This document shows positions 6,643 to 14,780 of a stretch of DNA of 39,754 nt, in pieces. Within the stretch, counting starts at the first letter, position 1, and the number at the start of each line of letters is the position of its first letter. The position numbers and the translations under genes are program-made. The notes under the pieces were generated by a model. That model ran no database searches. It was not told the origin of the DNA and worked only from the letters and a program-made list of their open reading frames with translations. The DNA is from Thermoleophilia bacterium (GTDB lineage: Bacteria > Actinomycetota > Thermoleophilia > Solirubrobacterales > 70-9), in contig JAENWU010000011.1 of NCBI GenBank assembly GCA_016649905.1, positions 1 through 39,754 on the forward strand, given 5' to 3'.

Positions 6643-9160
6643 GCTCCCCGATTCGGCCCGCTGCGTGATCATCGGCGGCGGCGTCGGTGGCACCTCGCTC
6701 GCCTACCACCTGGCCAAGCTCGGCTGGGAGGACGTCGTCCTGCTCGAGCGCTCCCAGCTCACCTCCGGCTCGACCTTCCACTCGGCCGGCCTGGTCGGGC
6801 AGCTGCGCGGCAGCGTCTCGCTGACGAAGATGATGATGCACTCCGTCGACCTCTACCGGCGCCTCAAGGACGAGTCGGAGTTCGACCCCGGCTGGGTCGA
6901 GTGCGGCGGCATCCGCCTCGCCTCCAGCGAGGAGCGGATGGAGGAGCTGCGCCGCCAGGCCGGCTGGGCGAAGACCTTCGGGCTGCCGCTGGAGCTGATC
7001 TCCGCCGAGGAGGCGCAGGAGCGCTTCCCGCTGATGTCGACTGACGGCGTGCTCGGCGCCGCCCTGCTGCCGACCGACGGCTACATCGACCCGGCGCAGC
7101 TGACCTACGCGCTGGCCGACGGCGCCCGCCAGGGCGGCTGCCGGATCTTCACCTCGACCCGGGTCACCGGGATCGAGGTCCGCGACGGCCGCGTCCGCGG
7201 CGTCAGCACCGACAAGGGTGAGATCGCCGCCGAGGTCGTCGTCGACGCCGGCGGCATGTACGCGGCCGAGGTCGCACGGATGGCCGGCGTGCGGGTGCCG
7301 TTGGTGCCGATGTCCCACCAGTACCTGGTCACCCAACCGCTCGACGCCGTTGCCGAGGCGCGCGCCAAAGCGGGGCGATCGCCATTTCCCACCGATAGGG
7401 GGGGAAATGGCGATCACACTCGTGGGAGCCTGCCGACCCTGCGCGATCCGGACCTCCTGATCTACTACCGGGAGGACGGCGACGGGCTGGTGATGGGCGG
7501 CTACGAGCGGCGCAGCGAACCGGCCTTCCTCGCCGACGGCGCCGGTCGCGTCGAGCGGATCCCACAGGACTTCAACGGGCGGCTGCTGGAAGAGGACTGG
7601 GAGCGCTTCGAGGAGATCACCGAGAACTCCAAGCGCCGCGTCCCGGCGATGGAGGAAATAACCGTCACCAAGCTGATCAACGGGCCCGAGGCCTTCACCC
7701 CCGACAACGAGTTCTGCCTCGGCGAGAGCGAGGTCGGCGGCTTCTTCGTCTGCGCCGGCTTCTGCGCCCACGGCCTCGCCGGTGCCGGCGGCATCGGCAA
7801 AGTGATGGCGGAGTGGATCGCCGACGGCGAGCCCAGCCTCGACCTCTGGCACATGGACATCCGCCGCTTCGGCGCCCAGTACCGCTCGCCCGCCTACACC
7901 CTCGCCCGCACGGTCGAGAACTACGAGACCTACTACGACATCCACTACCCGAACGAGGAGCGCCAGGCGGGGCGGCCGCTGCGGGTCACCCCCATCAACG
8001 CCTGGCACCGCCAGCGCGGGGCCGCCTTCGGCGAGAAGTCCGGCTGGGAGCGGGTCAACTGGTATGAGCGCAATGCTCCCGCCGGCGACGAGGCGCTGCG
8101 CCCACGCGGCTGGGCCGGCGAGAACTGGTCGCCGGCGATCGGCGCCGAGCACCGCGCCACCCGCGAGGCGGTGGCGATCTTCGACGAGTCCTCCTTCGCC
8201 AAGCTGGAGATCTCCGGGCCGGGCGCGGCCTCCTACCTGGAAGGGCTCTGCGACAACCGCGTCGCCCGCGGCGTCGGCCAGATCACCTACACCCAGATGC
8301 TGAACCGGCGCGGCTGCATCGAGTGCGATTTCACCGTCGCCCGCCTCGGCGAGGAGCGCTTCGGGATCGTCACCGGCACCGCCTTCGGCAACCACGACCG
8401 CGAGTGGATGCGGCGCCTCCTCCCCGCCGGGGGCGGCGTCCACCTCGCCGACGTCACCTCGCAGTTCGCCTGCTTTGGGATCTGGGGACCGCGGGCGCGC
8501 GAGGTCCTGGCGCCGCTGACCCCGCAGGACCTCGGCAACGAGGCCTTCCCTTACATGACCCTGCGCGAGATCACCGTCGGCCACGTGCCGGTGCGGGCGC
8601 TGCGGGTGACCTACGTCGGCGAGCTCGGCTGGGAGCTCTACTGCCCGACCGAGTACGGGCTGGGGCTGTGGCGGGCGCTCTGGGAGGCCGGCGAGGAGCA
8701 CGGCATCGTCGCCGGCGGCTATCGGGCGATCGACAGCCTCCGCCTGGAGAAGGGCTACCGCGTCTGGGGCGCCGACATCACCCCCGACGAGACTCCCTAC
8801 GAGGGCGGCGTCGGCTTCTGCGTCAAGCTCGACAAGGAGAGCGGCTTCGTCGGCCGCGAGGCGCTGGTCGAAGCAAAGGAGCGGGGCCCGCGCACCAGAC
8901 TCTGCTGCATCGCCCTCGAGGACCCGCACTCGATCGCCCTCGGCAACGAGCCGGTGCGCGTCGACGGCGAGGTCCGCGGCCGCGTCACCACCGGCGGCTT
9001 CGGCTACACCGTCGGTAGCTCGATCGCCTACGCCTACCTGCCGCCCGACTTGGCGGCGGCGGGGACGACGGTAGAGGTGGAGATCTTCGGCCGCTGGGTC
9101 GGCGGCGAGGTCAGCCCCGAGCCGCTCTTCGATCCCAAGGGCGAGCGCATCCGCGCCTGA
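6629..9160 (+). CDS. FAD-dependent DAO-GcvT fusion oxidoreductase (dimethylglycine/sarcosine dehydrogenase-like)
   Basis: An 843-residue fusion. The N-terminal DAO domain begins with the FAD-binding GGGVGG (16-21). GSTFHSAGL places His51 where mammalian dimethylglycine and sarcosine dehydrogenases attach FAD covalently. A central FAO_M-like segment (about 375-430, with FCAHGLAGAGG) leads to a C-terminal GcvT/aminomethyltransferase domain (about 470-840) that in relatives binds tetrahydrofolate and captures formaldehyde. GTG start with GGAGGAGG seven bases upstream. The expected chemistry is oxidation of a secondary or N-methyl amine. In this cluster it may replace PuuB, the flavoprotein step of gamma-glutamyl-amine catabolism. 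Residues about 250-263 come from a palindromic insertion that interrupts the usual spacing before LPTLRDPD. Confidence 0.9.
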   Translation: MARAELPDSARCVIIGGGVGGTSLAYHLAKLGWEDVVLLERSQLTSGSTFHSAGLVGQLRGSVSLTKMMMHSVDLYRRLKDESEFDPGWVECGGIRLASSEERMEELRRQAGWAKTFGLPLELISAEEAQERFPLMSTDGVLGAALLPTDGYIDPAQLTYALADGARQGGCRIFTSTRVTGIEVRDGRVRGVSTDKGEIAAEVVVDAGGMYAAEVARMAGVRVPLVPMSHQYLVTQPLDAVAEARAKAGRSPFPTDRGGNGDHTRGSLPTLRDPDLLIYYREDGDGLVMGGYERRSEPAFLADGAGRVERIPQDFNGRLLEEDWERFEEITENSKRRVPAMEEITVTKLINGPEAFTPDNEFCLGESEVGGFFVCAGFCAHGLAGAGGIGKVMAEWIADGEPSLDLWHMDIRRFGAQYRSPAYTLARTVENYETYYDIHYPNEERQAGRPLRVTPINAWHRQRGAAFGEKSGWERVNWYERNAPAGDEALRPRGWAGENWSPAIGAEHRATREAVAIFDESSFAKLEISGPGAASYLEGLCDNRVARGVGQITYTQMLNRRGCIECDFTVARLGEERFGIVTGTAFGNHDREWMRRLLPAGGGVHLADVTSQFACFGIWGPRAREVLAPLTPQDLGNEAFPYMTLREITVGHVPVRALRVTYVGELGWELYCPTEYGLGLWRALWEAGEEHGIVAGGYRAIDSLRLEKGYRVWGADITPDETPYEGGVGFCVKLDKESGFVGREALVEAKERGPRTRLCCIALEDPHSIALGNEPVRVDGEVRGRVTTGGFGYTVGSSIAYAYLPPDLAAAGTTVEVEIFGRWVGGEVSPEPLFDPKGERIRA
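7377..7415. repeat. In-frame palindromic insertion inside the DAO-GcvT gene
   Basis: Arms 7377-7390 and 7402-7415 are perfectly complementary over 14 bp with an 11-base spacer. The segment is read in frame as a polar, glycine-rich stretch (about residues 250-263) at a place where relatives pass almost directly from the HQYLVT strand to LPTLRDPD. It looks like a small hairpin element tolerated in a surface loop. Confidence 0.7.
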
Positions 9161-9870
9161 GGGGGCAGCAGCCCCGCGAGGATGTGCTCGGTTCCCTCGA
9201 TGTGCTCGCGCATCACCTTCACCGCCCGCGAGGGGTCGCCCTTGCGCAGCGCCTTGACCAGGCGGCCGTGCTGCTCGTTGGAGCGGGCCAGGACCTCGGG
9301 CGGATGCGCGATCAACGCGATCAGGTCGGTCATCTGCCCCTGCACCTCGGTCATCCCCGCGAGCAGCCGCGGCGAGTGGGCGGCCTCGGCGATCGCGATA
9401 TGGAAGCGGATGTCGGTGCGCCGGTACTCCTCGAAGTCCTCGCCCTCCGCCGCCATCTTCTCGACCAGCTCCTCCAGCCGCGGCAGCTGCTCCTTGTCGA
9501 TCCGCTCGGCGGCCAGGAGCGCCGCGCCGCACTCGATCGCGACCCGGTAGTCGAGCACCGCCCAGGCCCGCTGGTCGAGTGGCTCGTCGTCGCGCTCGGC
9601 CAGCGGCGGCTGCTCGGAGACGAAGGTGCCGCCCCGGCGTCCCCGCAGCGAGACCAGGTGGCCGCTCTGGACCAGCGTCGTCAGCGCCTGGCGCAGGGTC
9701 GTGCGGGAGATCCGCAGCTCCCGCGCCAGCTCGCGCTCGGGCGGCAGCTGGCTGCCCGGCGCCAGCAGCCCGAGCCGGATCGCCGTCCCCAGCCGCTCGA
9801 CCGTCTCCTCGAAGGTGCTCGCGGGTCGTACCGGCAGGAACACGGCCTCGAGGGCGGGATCGCGCTGCAT
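9034..9870 (-). CDS. GntR-family regulator, FadR/FCD subfamily
   Basis: A 278-residue transcription factor. The winged helix spans about 20-85, with PPERELARELRISRTTLRQAL as the recognition region. The all-helical FCD ligand domain spans about 105-235, with the Asp/His metal-site pattern (TDIRFHIAIAEA, then later His residues in EQHGRL and REHIEG). The ATG at 9868-9870 was chosen because it directly precedes the GntR domain; a GTG four codons upstream is possible. It probably controls the amine cluster in response to a small carboxylate. The 3' end runs 127 bases antisense into the DAO-GcvT gene, and the final 40 or so residues are low-complexity and not part of FCD. Confidence 0.85.
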   Translation of the reverse strand: MQRDPALEAVFLPVRPASTFEETVERLGTAIRLGLLAPGSQLPPERELARELRISRTTLRQALTTLVQSGHLVSLRGRRGGTFVSEQPPLAERDDEPLDQRAWAVLDYRVAIECGAALLAAERIDKEQLPRLEELVEKMAAEGEDFEEYRRTDIRFHIAIAEAAHSPRLLAGMTEVQGQMTDLIALIAHPPEVLARSNEQHGRLVKALRKGDPSRAVKVMREHIEGTEHILAGLLPPQARMRSPLGSKSGSGLTSPPTQRPKISTSTVVPAAAKSGGR

Positions 9871-9925
9871 TCCAAACACGGTACCGATGGGGATCGGCTC
9901 GTGGGGACGGCGCCGGTCGCAATAG

Positions 9926-10132
9926 GATCGCCCGCGTGCCGGCCGCGAGCTGGTCGACGCGGGCGACCCGCCCAGGCTGACCAGCGCCGGGGCCGAGATC
10001 CGCAGACGGCTGTTGGCGGCCCGCCACCGTTGCCTCACCGCCCTGGTCGCCGACTGGGACTCGGAGGCGCCGGAGGTCGACACCCTGATCGATCGCCTCT
10101 GCGAGGAGCTCGGCGAGCCGGCGAGGTCATAG
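9926..10132 (+). pseudogene. C-terminal gene fragment (winged-helix-like tail)
   Basis: A 68-codon open frame without a credible start or ribosome binding site. It translates to a helical, charged segment containing RLTSAGAEIRRRLLAARHR and ALVADWDSEAPEVD and ends at TAG. The pattern resembles the last helix and wing of MarR-like domains, including those at the C-terminus of some actinobacterial EmrB/QacA-type transporters. The upstream part is absent, since a TAG lies at 9923-9925. It is most likely the remnant of a deleted gene between the GntR regulator and the toxin-antitoxin pair. Confidence 0.4.
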
Positions 10133-10144
10133 CGCGCTGAGCCG

Positions 10145-10450
10145 CTAGGACTCGACGTAGCGAGCGATCGCCTCGCGGGCGGCCTCGCTGATCGATTTCC
10201 CCTCGGCCGCTGCTCGCCGCTCGAGCGCCGTGTGAAGGTCCGAGGCCATGCGAAAACTCATCCGCGGGGAGGTGCCGTTGCCGCTCAGAGACGGGCGGCC
10301 GACGTAGACGCATCGCCAGTTGGCCAGGTCCGCGTAGCCACGCTCGGCCTCATCGGCGAGTTCATCGGCCAGCTCCTCCGAGATCGGCCCCTTTGGAATC
10401 TGAATGAGGTCCTCGTCCTTGACGGGACCCAGTTCCTCTTCTTTCGTCAT
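10145..10450 (-). CDS. Ribbon-helix-helix antitoxin-like protein
   Basis: A 101-residue protein. The C-terminal part (about 61-100) fits a ribbon-helix-helix: the strand PRMSFRMASDL, then helices ALERRAAAEGKS and SEAAREAIARYVE. The acidic N-terminal half (ELADELADEAERG) could bind a basic partner. Its ATG overlaps the stop of the upstream small gene by four bases (ATGA), the usual layout when a toxin gene precedes a BrnA-like antitoxin. RHH proteins of this type usually autoregulate their own promoter. The antitoxin role is inferred from fold and arrangement. Confidence 0.65.
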   Translation of the reverse strand: MTKEEELGPVKDEDLIQIPKGPISEELADELADEAERGYADLANWRCVYVGRPSLSGNGTSPRMSFRMASDLHTALERRAAAEGKSISEAAREAIARYVES

Positions 10451-10662
10451 CTCCTCACCCCCTCGTACAGATTTCGGTAGCGGTCACGCAGCGGCATCGC
10501 ATGGATGACCAAAGTACCGCCATCTCGCATTTCAACCGCGATGACCTCGAGTGCGATTCCGTTGGAGTCGGTGCCGATAATTTCGTCGGACAATAATATC
10601 AGGCGGGAGGTCGCGACCCACGCCCCCGATCGTCTTCGGCAGGCCGTGCCTGAACAAGACAC
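10447..10662 (-). CDS. Small toxin-like protein (BrnT/DUF4258-like), N-terminus degenerate
   Basis: A 71-residue protein overlapping the RHH gene by ATGA. The last 40 or so residues resemble the C-terminal beta strands of BrnT/DUF4258-type toxins: ALEVIAVEMRDGGTLVIHAM followed by PLRDRYRNLYEG. The first 25 residues are Cys/Arg/Ser-rich, have no toxin character and are encoded across a 7-bp hairpin (10642-10666). The gene is therefore probably truncated or frameshifted at its 5' end. If so, the toxin may be inactive and the antitoxin a relic. The GTG start is a formal choice. Confidence 0.5.
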   Translation of the reverse strand: MSCSGTACRRRSGAWVATSRLILLSDEIIGTDSNGIALEVIAVEMRDGGTLVIHAMPLRDRYRNLYEGVRR

Positions 10663-10683
10663 GGCCGTGCCGACTTCGCGCCG

Positions 10684-12176
10684 CTAACCCTTCGGCTTCG
10701 CGACCGCCTTGCACTTGTTGTCCTTGAGGTTGGGGTCCGCGACCGCGGAGCGGACCCGGGCGCGGGCACGCAGCTTGCCGGAGCTCGGTTTCGTCTTGAC
10801 GACGATCTTCAGCGTCTTCGCCTTGCCGCTGAATTTCGGGCCTTTGATTTTCTTCGCCAGCGCCGGCGCGGTGCCCTTGACGATCACGCCGGTGGCGGCG
10901 CTGGGTCCGCGGTTGGTCACCTTGATCGTGAACAGAAGCTTCTTGCCCGGCTTGAAGCGCTTCGGCTTCGGCTTCAGTTGCAGCTTCAGGTTGGCGCTCG
11001 CTTTGGCCGCGGGGGCAGCGAGCAACTCGTAGGCACCGATGTCGCAGGCGCTTCCCTGCGGTCGTGCGACGCCGCGCTGGTCGGTCGCCGGGCAGCCGGT
11101 GTTGGTGCCAGCGTCGATCGCCGGGCTGCCCGGCTGCAGCGCCATCGTGTTAGTCGGACCGCCGTTGTCGGCGAGGCCGCCGAGCAGCGGGTTGGTGTTC
11201 TGTTTGCTGGCGGGGTCGGTGAACATGCAGCTGGCGTCGCCGGAGATGTTGTTGGCCGAAGTGACCGTGACGACCGTGCCGCAGTCCGAGGCCGTCCCGC
11301 CGGCAAGGTTGCCGGCGACGATCGTGTTGGTGACCGTGAAGGCGGTGGCCACACCGGCGGTCGGGTTGTCGATCGTGAAGCCACCGCCGACTCCCCCGGA
11401 TGCGACCGAGTTGCCGGCGATGGTCGTGTTCAGGAGCACTGCTTTGCTCCCTGCGGTGTTGGCCGGATCAAGCCCGACGAGGACGCCGCCGCCCATGTTG
11501 AGGCCGGGATTTTCGACCCTGTTGCCCGTGATCGTCGAGTTGAGGATGGTCAGGTCGCCGAGCGCGTAGACGCCGCCGCCCATCCCCTCGAGCACGCCGC
11601 CGGTGACTTTGTTGCCGGAGATCGTGCTGTTGGCGATCGTCACCGCGGTCGCGTTGCCGCTCTCAGGTGGGGCCGCGATGCCGCCCCCGTTCAAGATCGC
11701 GCTGTTGCCAGCGACCGTGACCTGGCTGAGCGACAGTTTGTCGCTGTTGGAGATCAGGATCCCGCCCCCGTCACCTGCAAATTCGGCCACTTCCATCCCC
11801 GCCAGCCCACCGGCGATCGTCACTCCTTCGATCCCCACGTCGGACCCTTCGAGTTTCAACACCCGACCCCCGCCGAGCCCGTCGATCACCGTCGTCCGCG
11901 CCCCGGCGCCATGGATGGCGACGGTGCCACCGCCGTTGAGGATCAGTTCGTTGCCCGAGCTGAGGCCGTAGTTGCCCGCCGGCACCTCGATCCGGTCTTC
12001 TTCGTCCGCGGAGGAGGAGGCGGAGACGACCGCGTCCCGCAACGAGCAGACCGGTTCGGTCGTGCAGCGATCGTCGTATCGGCGGTCGTATTGACGTTGA
12101 AGGTCGCTCCCTGAGCCACAGCCGGCGCCAACAGCGCCACCACGACGGTTGCGATCAAGCCAGCGATCCTCTTCAT
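10684..12176 (-). pseudogene. Secreted right-handed beta-helix protein with a -1 frameshift
   Basis: An exported repeat protein of about 496 codons split by a frameshift. The ATG at 12174-12176 (AGGGGG nine bases upstream) begins a signal peptide, GLIATVVVALLAPAVAQG, followed by ATFNVNTTADT. The reading then must shift near 12071-12080 into the frame giving DDRCTTEPVCSLRDAV, the usual continuation in this family. A single missing base explains it. Downstream are beta-helix rungs with repeated TVAGNSA / STISGNKV / TITGN motifs (about 90-330), the terminal LADNGGPTNTMAL...GSPAIDAG and CDIGAYEL motifs of choice-of-anchor Q proteins, and a C-terminal Lys-rich DUF11/CARDB-like domain with VTNRGPS. 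It could be a real pseudogene, a phase-variable gene or an assembly error. Confidence 0.7.
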
Positions 12177-12312
12177 GCCAACGTTCCCCCTGCTCATCGA
12201 TTTTCGGTAAGCGGAGGTCTACCCTTGGCTCGGGGAGCCGACCGAAACCGAACACACCAGTACGCCACACCGGTAAGTCTGATTGGCTTAATACTGTTTG
12301 ATGTACCGAAAG

Positions 12313-12327
12313 AATCCTTGTAGGATT
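12313..12327 (+). promoter_or_regulatory. Hairpin covering the PucR-type gene ribosome binding site
   Basis: AATCCT and AGGATT form a perfect 6-bp stem with a 3-base loop. The AGGA of the second arm is the only Shine-Dalgarno-like sequence before the GTG at 12335 (about 9 bases away). The stem would reduce translation unless opened. Confidence 0.4.
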
Positions 12328-12334
12328 TGCGGAC

Positions 12335-13477
12335 GTGCCCGTTCCTCGCAGCGACCTCTCCGCCCGCCTGAAAGACCGACGTGCGGAGATCGAGCTGGCC
12401 CTGCTCAATCGTTGCTCCGCCGTTTCGGGACCAGGCGAAAACAAGGACCTCGAATATCAGCGTGGCTTCCGCCAGGCCATCTCGACCGCATTCGATTACA
12501 GCCTGCGGATATTCGATCGCGGAACCATCGAGCCGCCCACGATCCCAGCGCTCCTCCTAGTCCAGGCCCGTCTCGCCGCGAGATGCACGGTCGGCCTCGA
12601 CACAGTGCTCCGTCGCTACATAGCGGGATCAGCGTTGCTCGACGACTACATCCTCGAGGAGATTGAGCAAGGCCATCTCCAGCAGCTGCTGAAGGTCCGC
12701 TCGGCGGCCTTGGAGCACCTCCTCGCCGAGATCACGACTGAGTACGAGCACGAGCGAAGCAGCAGGGCTACTTCTCGGGAAGCCCAGATGACCGAACGGG
12801 TGCGGAAGCTGCTCCGCGGCGAGGCGGTGGACCCCGCACCACTCCAGTACGACCTCGACGCCCAGCACATCGGCATGATTGCTCAGGGGTCTACAGCGGG
12901 GGTCGCCGTGCGACGCCTCGCCGAGGCACTTGCCTGTCGAGTAATGATCGTCCGCTCGGGCGATGAGATCGTATGGGGCTGGATGGGCCGAAGAGCGACG
13001 GTGGACCGCGTACAGGTTACGAATGCACTCTCGTCGGTGTGGCCGGACGACGTTCCGCTTGCGCTAGGTGAGCCTGATCTCGGAATCGCAGGCTGGCGGA
13101 GAAGCCACCATCAAGCCCAAGCGGCATTCCCAGTCGCCTCAAAGGAACGTGACACCGTTGTCCACTACGGCGATGTTTGCCTGCTCGCCGCGGTCCTGCG
13201 CGATGATCTGCTCAGCAGCTCCCTGCGCGAACTCTATCTCGCACCCCTGGAGTGCGAGCGAGATGGCGGGGAGGCACTTCGAACCACGCTGCGCGCCTAC
13301 TTTGCCGCGAATAGGAATGGAGCCTCAACTGCCTTTGCCTTGGGGGTCAGCCGACAGACTGTCTCCAACCGCCTCCGGACGGTCGAAGAACGGTTGGGTC
13401 GTCCGCTTCCGACATGTGCGCCAGCGGTTGAAGCCGCCCTCGCGCTCGATGGAGCAGGGCCGGAAGCTACGCGTTGA
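12335..13477 (+). CDS. PucR/CdaR-family transcriptional regulator
   Basis: A 380-residue regulator. The C-terminal helix-turn-helix (about 320-370) has the PucR pattern: LRAYFAANRNGASTAFALGV, then SRQTVSNRLRTVEERLGRPL. The N-terminal region (about 20-150) is helical, as in actinobacterial members that combine a sensor-like N-terminal domain with a degenerate GGDEF-like middle domain (about 170-270). The GTG start has its ribosome binding site in a small hairpin. It is divergent from the frameshifted beta-helix gene and might regulate it. Its ligand is unknown. A decayed copy of its own C-terminus follows directly. Confidence 0.82.
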   Translation: MPVPRSDLSARLKDRRAEIELALLNRCSAVSGPGENKDLEYQRGFRQAISTAFDYSLRIFDRGTIEPPTIPALLLVQARLAARCTVGLDTVLRRYIAGSALLDDYILEEIEQGHLQQLLKVRSAALEHLLAEITTEYEHERSSRATSREAQMTERVRKLLRGEAVDPAPLQYDLDAQHIGMIAQGSTAGVAVRRLAEALACRVMIVRSGDEIVWGWMGRRATVDRVQVTNALSSVWPDDVPLALGEPDLGIAGWRRSHHQAQAAFPVASKERDTVVHYGDVCLLAAVLRDDLLSSSLRELYLAPLECERDGGEALRTTLRAYFAANRNGASTAFALGVSRQTVSNRLRTVEERLGRPLPTCAPAVEAALALDGAGPEATR

Positions 13478-13706
13478 CAAGTGCAAAGAAGGTCGACAGT
13501 ACCTTTGTCAGATAGCGCTTGCTAACTCTCCCCCCTGGTGGAAAGCTGTCGAACGCGTTGTCGTTTGTGACGGCGTTTCTCGCCAGGCAGTCGGCAATCG
13601 GCTTCGAGCAATCGAGGCGATCCTCGGCCGTCCGTTGCCCACCTGCGCAGCCTCCATGGAAGCCGCTTTACGACTGGATGCATTGCAGGCCGGTGGACCC
13701 ACTTGA
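13478..13706 (+). pseudogene. Remnant of a second PucR-type regulator (HTH tail only)
   Basis: After the intact regulator a second frame ending at TGA 13704-13706 encodes GVSRQAVGNRLRAIEAILGR followed by PLPTCAASMEAALRLDALQA. This aligns with the last 45 or so residues of the preceding gene (GVSRQTVSNRLRTVEERLGR, then PLPTCAPAVEAALALDGA). No start codon or upstream domain belongs to it. The DNA is clearly diverged, so it is an old tandem duplicate or a deleted paralogue. Confidence 0.7.
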
Positions 13707-14081
13707 CAATGTCACCACACCCAGCCGTTCCTCACCACATAGCACTAGAAGGCTCACCGGCGCATCGGCAGGCTGACCGGGGTCGCGTTTCGCGCGGTAA
13801 TACATCGGTGAGGGGATGAGCGCTAGGAGTGTTTGATGCGCCGGAAGTTACGACCGACCCGCCCGACTCGTTTCGCATTCTCGGCGTCGCACCCGACTGG
13901 CCCAGTACTGCTCACCTGAAAGTCGGAGGCGACTTTCGGTCGGCAACTATTCGAGACAACGCCTACACCGTCAGCGATCGACTACCGCTGACCCTCGTAG
14001 CTCTTCTAGGCAAGAACCGTCAGTGGCGCGCGGAGGCTCTTAACTAGTTGGCCTGTCTCGGAGAGACTCCAAAAACCCTTC
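13707..14081. other. 375-base stretch with no supported gene
   Basis: Composition is less GC-rich than the surrounding genes. A 72-codon frame from GTG 13829 lacks a convincing ribosome binding site and any family resemblance, so it is not called. No tRNA, repeat array or strong hairpin was seen. Confidence 0.5.
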
Positions 14082-14726
14082 CTAACCGCGAATGGTGGAC
14101 TCGCTCAACATAAAACGATCTGGCGGCTGACTTACGTGGTCTTTGTAAAAGAAGGCCCCAGCAACGACTTTGATTCGCGTCTCACGTCGATCGCCGATGG
14201 CGCGGATCTCGTCTACGCCTCGGGGCGCGATTCCCACGATCGTCCGCCTCGGACGGGTTGGGTCCGTGGGCGTACCGCTAATTAGCGTAATGGCGAGGCC
14301 ATGTGCAAGCGCCTTGGTCAAGTCCGCGCATATCGCCCCGACCACACCGCGGCGTTCCTGACTCAAAAGACAAAGGGCCTTCCTGCCGGGCACCGCCCAT
14401 ACTTGGAGGCCACCCTTCGCTGGCAGCTCGTGGGCCAGTGACCAATCAGTTCCATTGATCGGTCGACCGATCGTACGCTTAACGATCCGCGGCAGGCCAC
14501 TCGGAGGCCCGTCAAAGATCTCGAACTGACGCTGCGCTGGCGAAAGCACTCGAGTGAGCCTAGCTCCAAAGTGCTGCACTTCTCCTCCACCGTCTCTTGA
14601 GTCCGACCCCGGGTGGGGAGAGTGCCGGCCACAGCCAATCCCTACCCCCGAAAAGACCGTAGCGAGACCGAGTAGCAGACCGGCGTACCACCGCCAGCCT
14701 GCTACTCGTGATCCCGTAAGTGGCAT
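14082..14726 (-). CDS. Exported or membrane-anchored protein of unknown function
   Basis: A protein of about 214 residues that I do not recognise. From the ATG at 14724-14726 there is a hydrophobic segment, WYAGLLLGLATVFSGVGIGC, about 12 residues in. It ends in Cys and could be an imperfect lipobox or a plain signal anchor. The rest is soluble and rich in Arg/Pro/Gly, with a segment GRKALCLLSQERRGVVGAIC containing two Cys. A TTG eight codons upstream is an alternative start. It stands alone in an accessory region next to another small exported protein. Confidence 0.5.
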   Translation of the reverse strand: MPLTGSRVAGWRWYAGLLLGLATVFSGVGIGCGRHSPHPGSDSRDGGGEVQHFGARLTRVLSPAQRQFEIFDGPPSGLPRIVKRTIGRPINGTDWSLAHELPAKGGLQVWAVPGRKALCLLSQERRGVVGAICADLTKALAHGLAITLISGTPTDPTRPRRTIVGIAPRGVDEIRAIGDRRETRIKVVAGAFFYKDHVSQPPDRFMLSESTIRG

Positions 14727-14780
14727 GCTCGACTCGCCGGTATCCAACAAGTGAGCTACCGGCGCCTTACCCGGAGTGAC

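Noticed and set aside
6602-10027. 1141-codon leftward frame opposite the flavoenzyme and through the regulator
   Set aside because: Antisense artefact; no domain is visible, and it passes out of frame through the true regulator gene.
13829-14047. 72-codon rightward frame from GTG
   Set aside because: No ribosome binding site, family resemblance or operon context.
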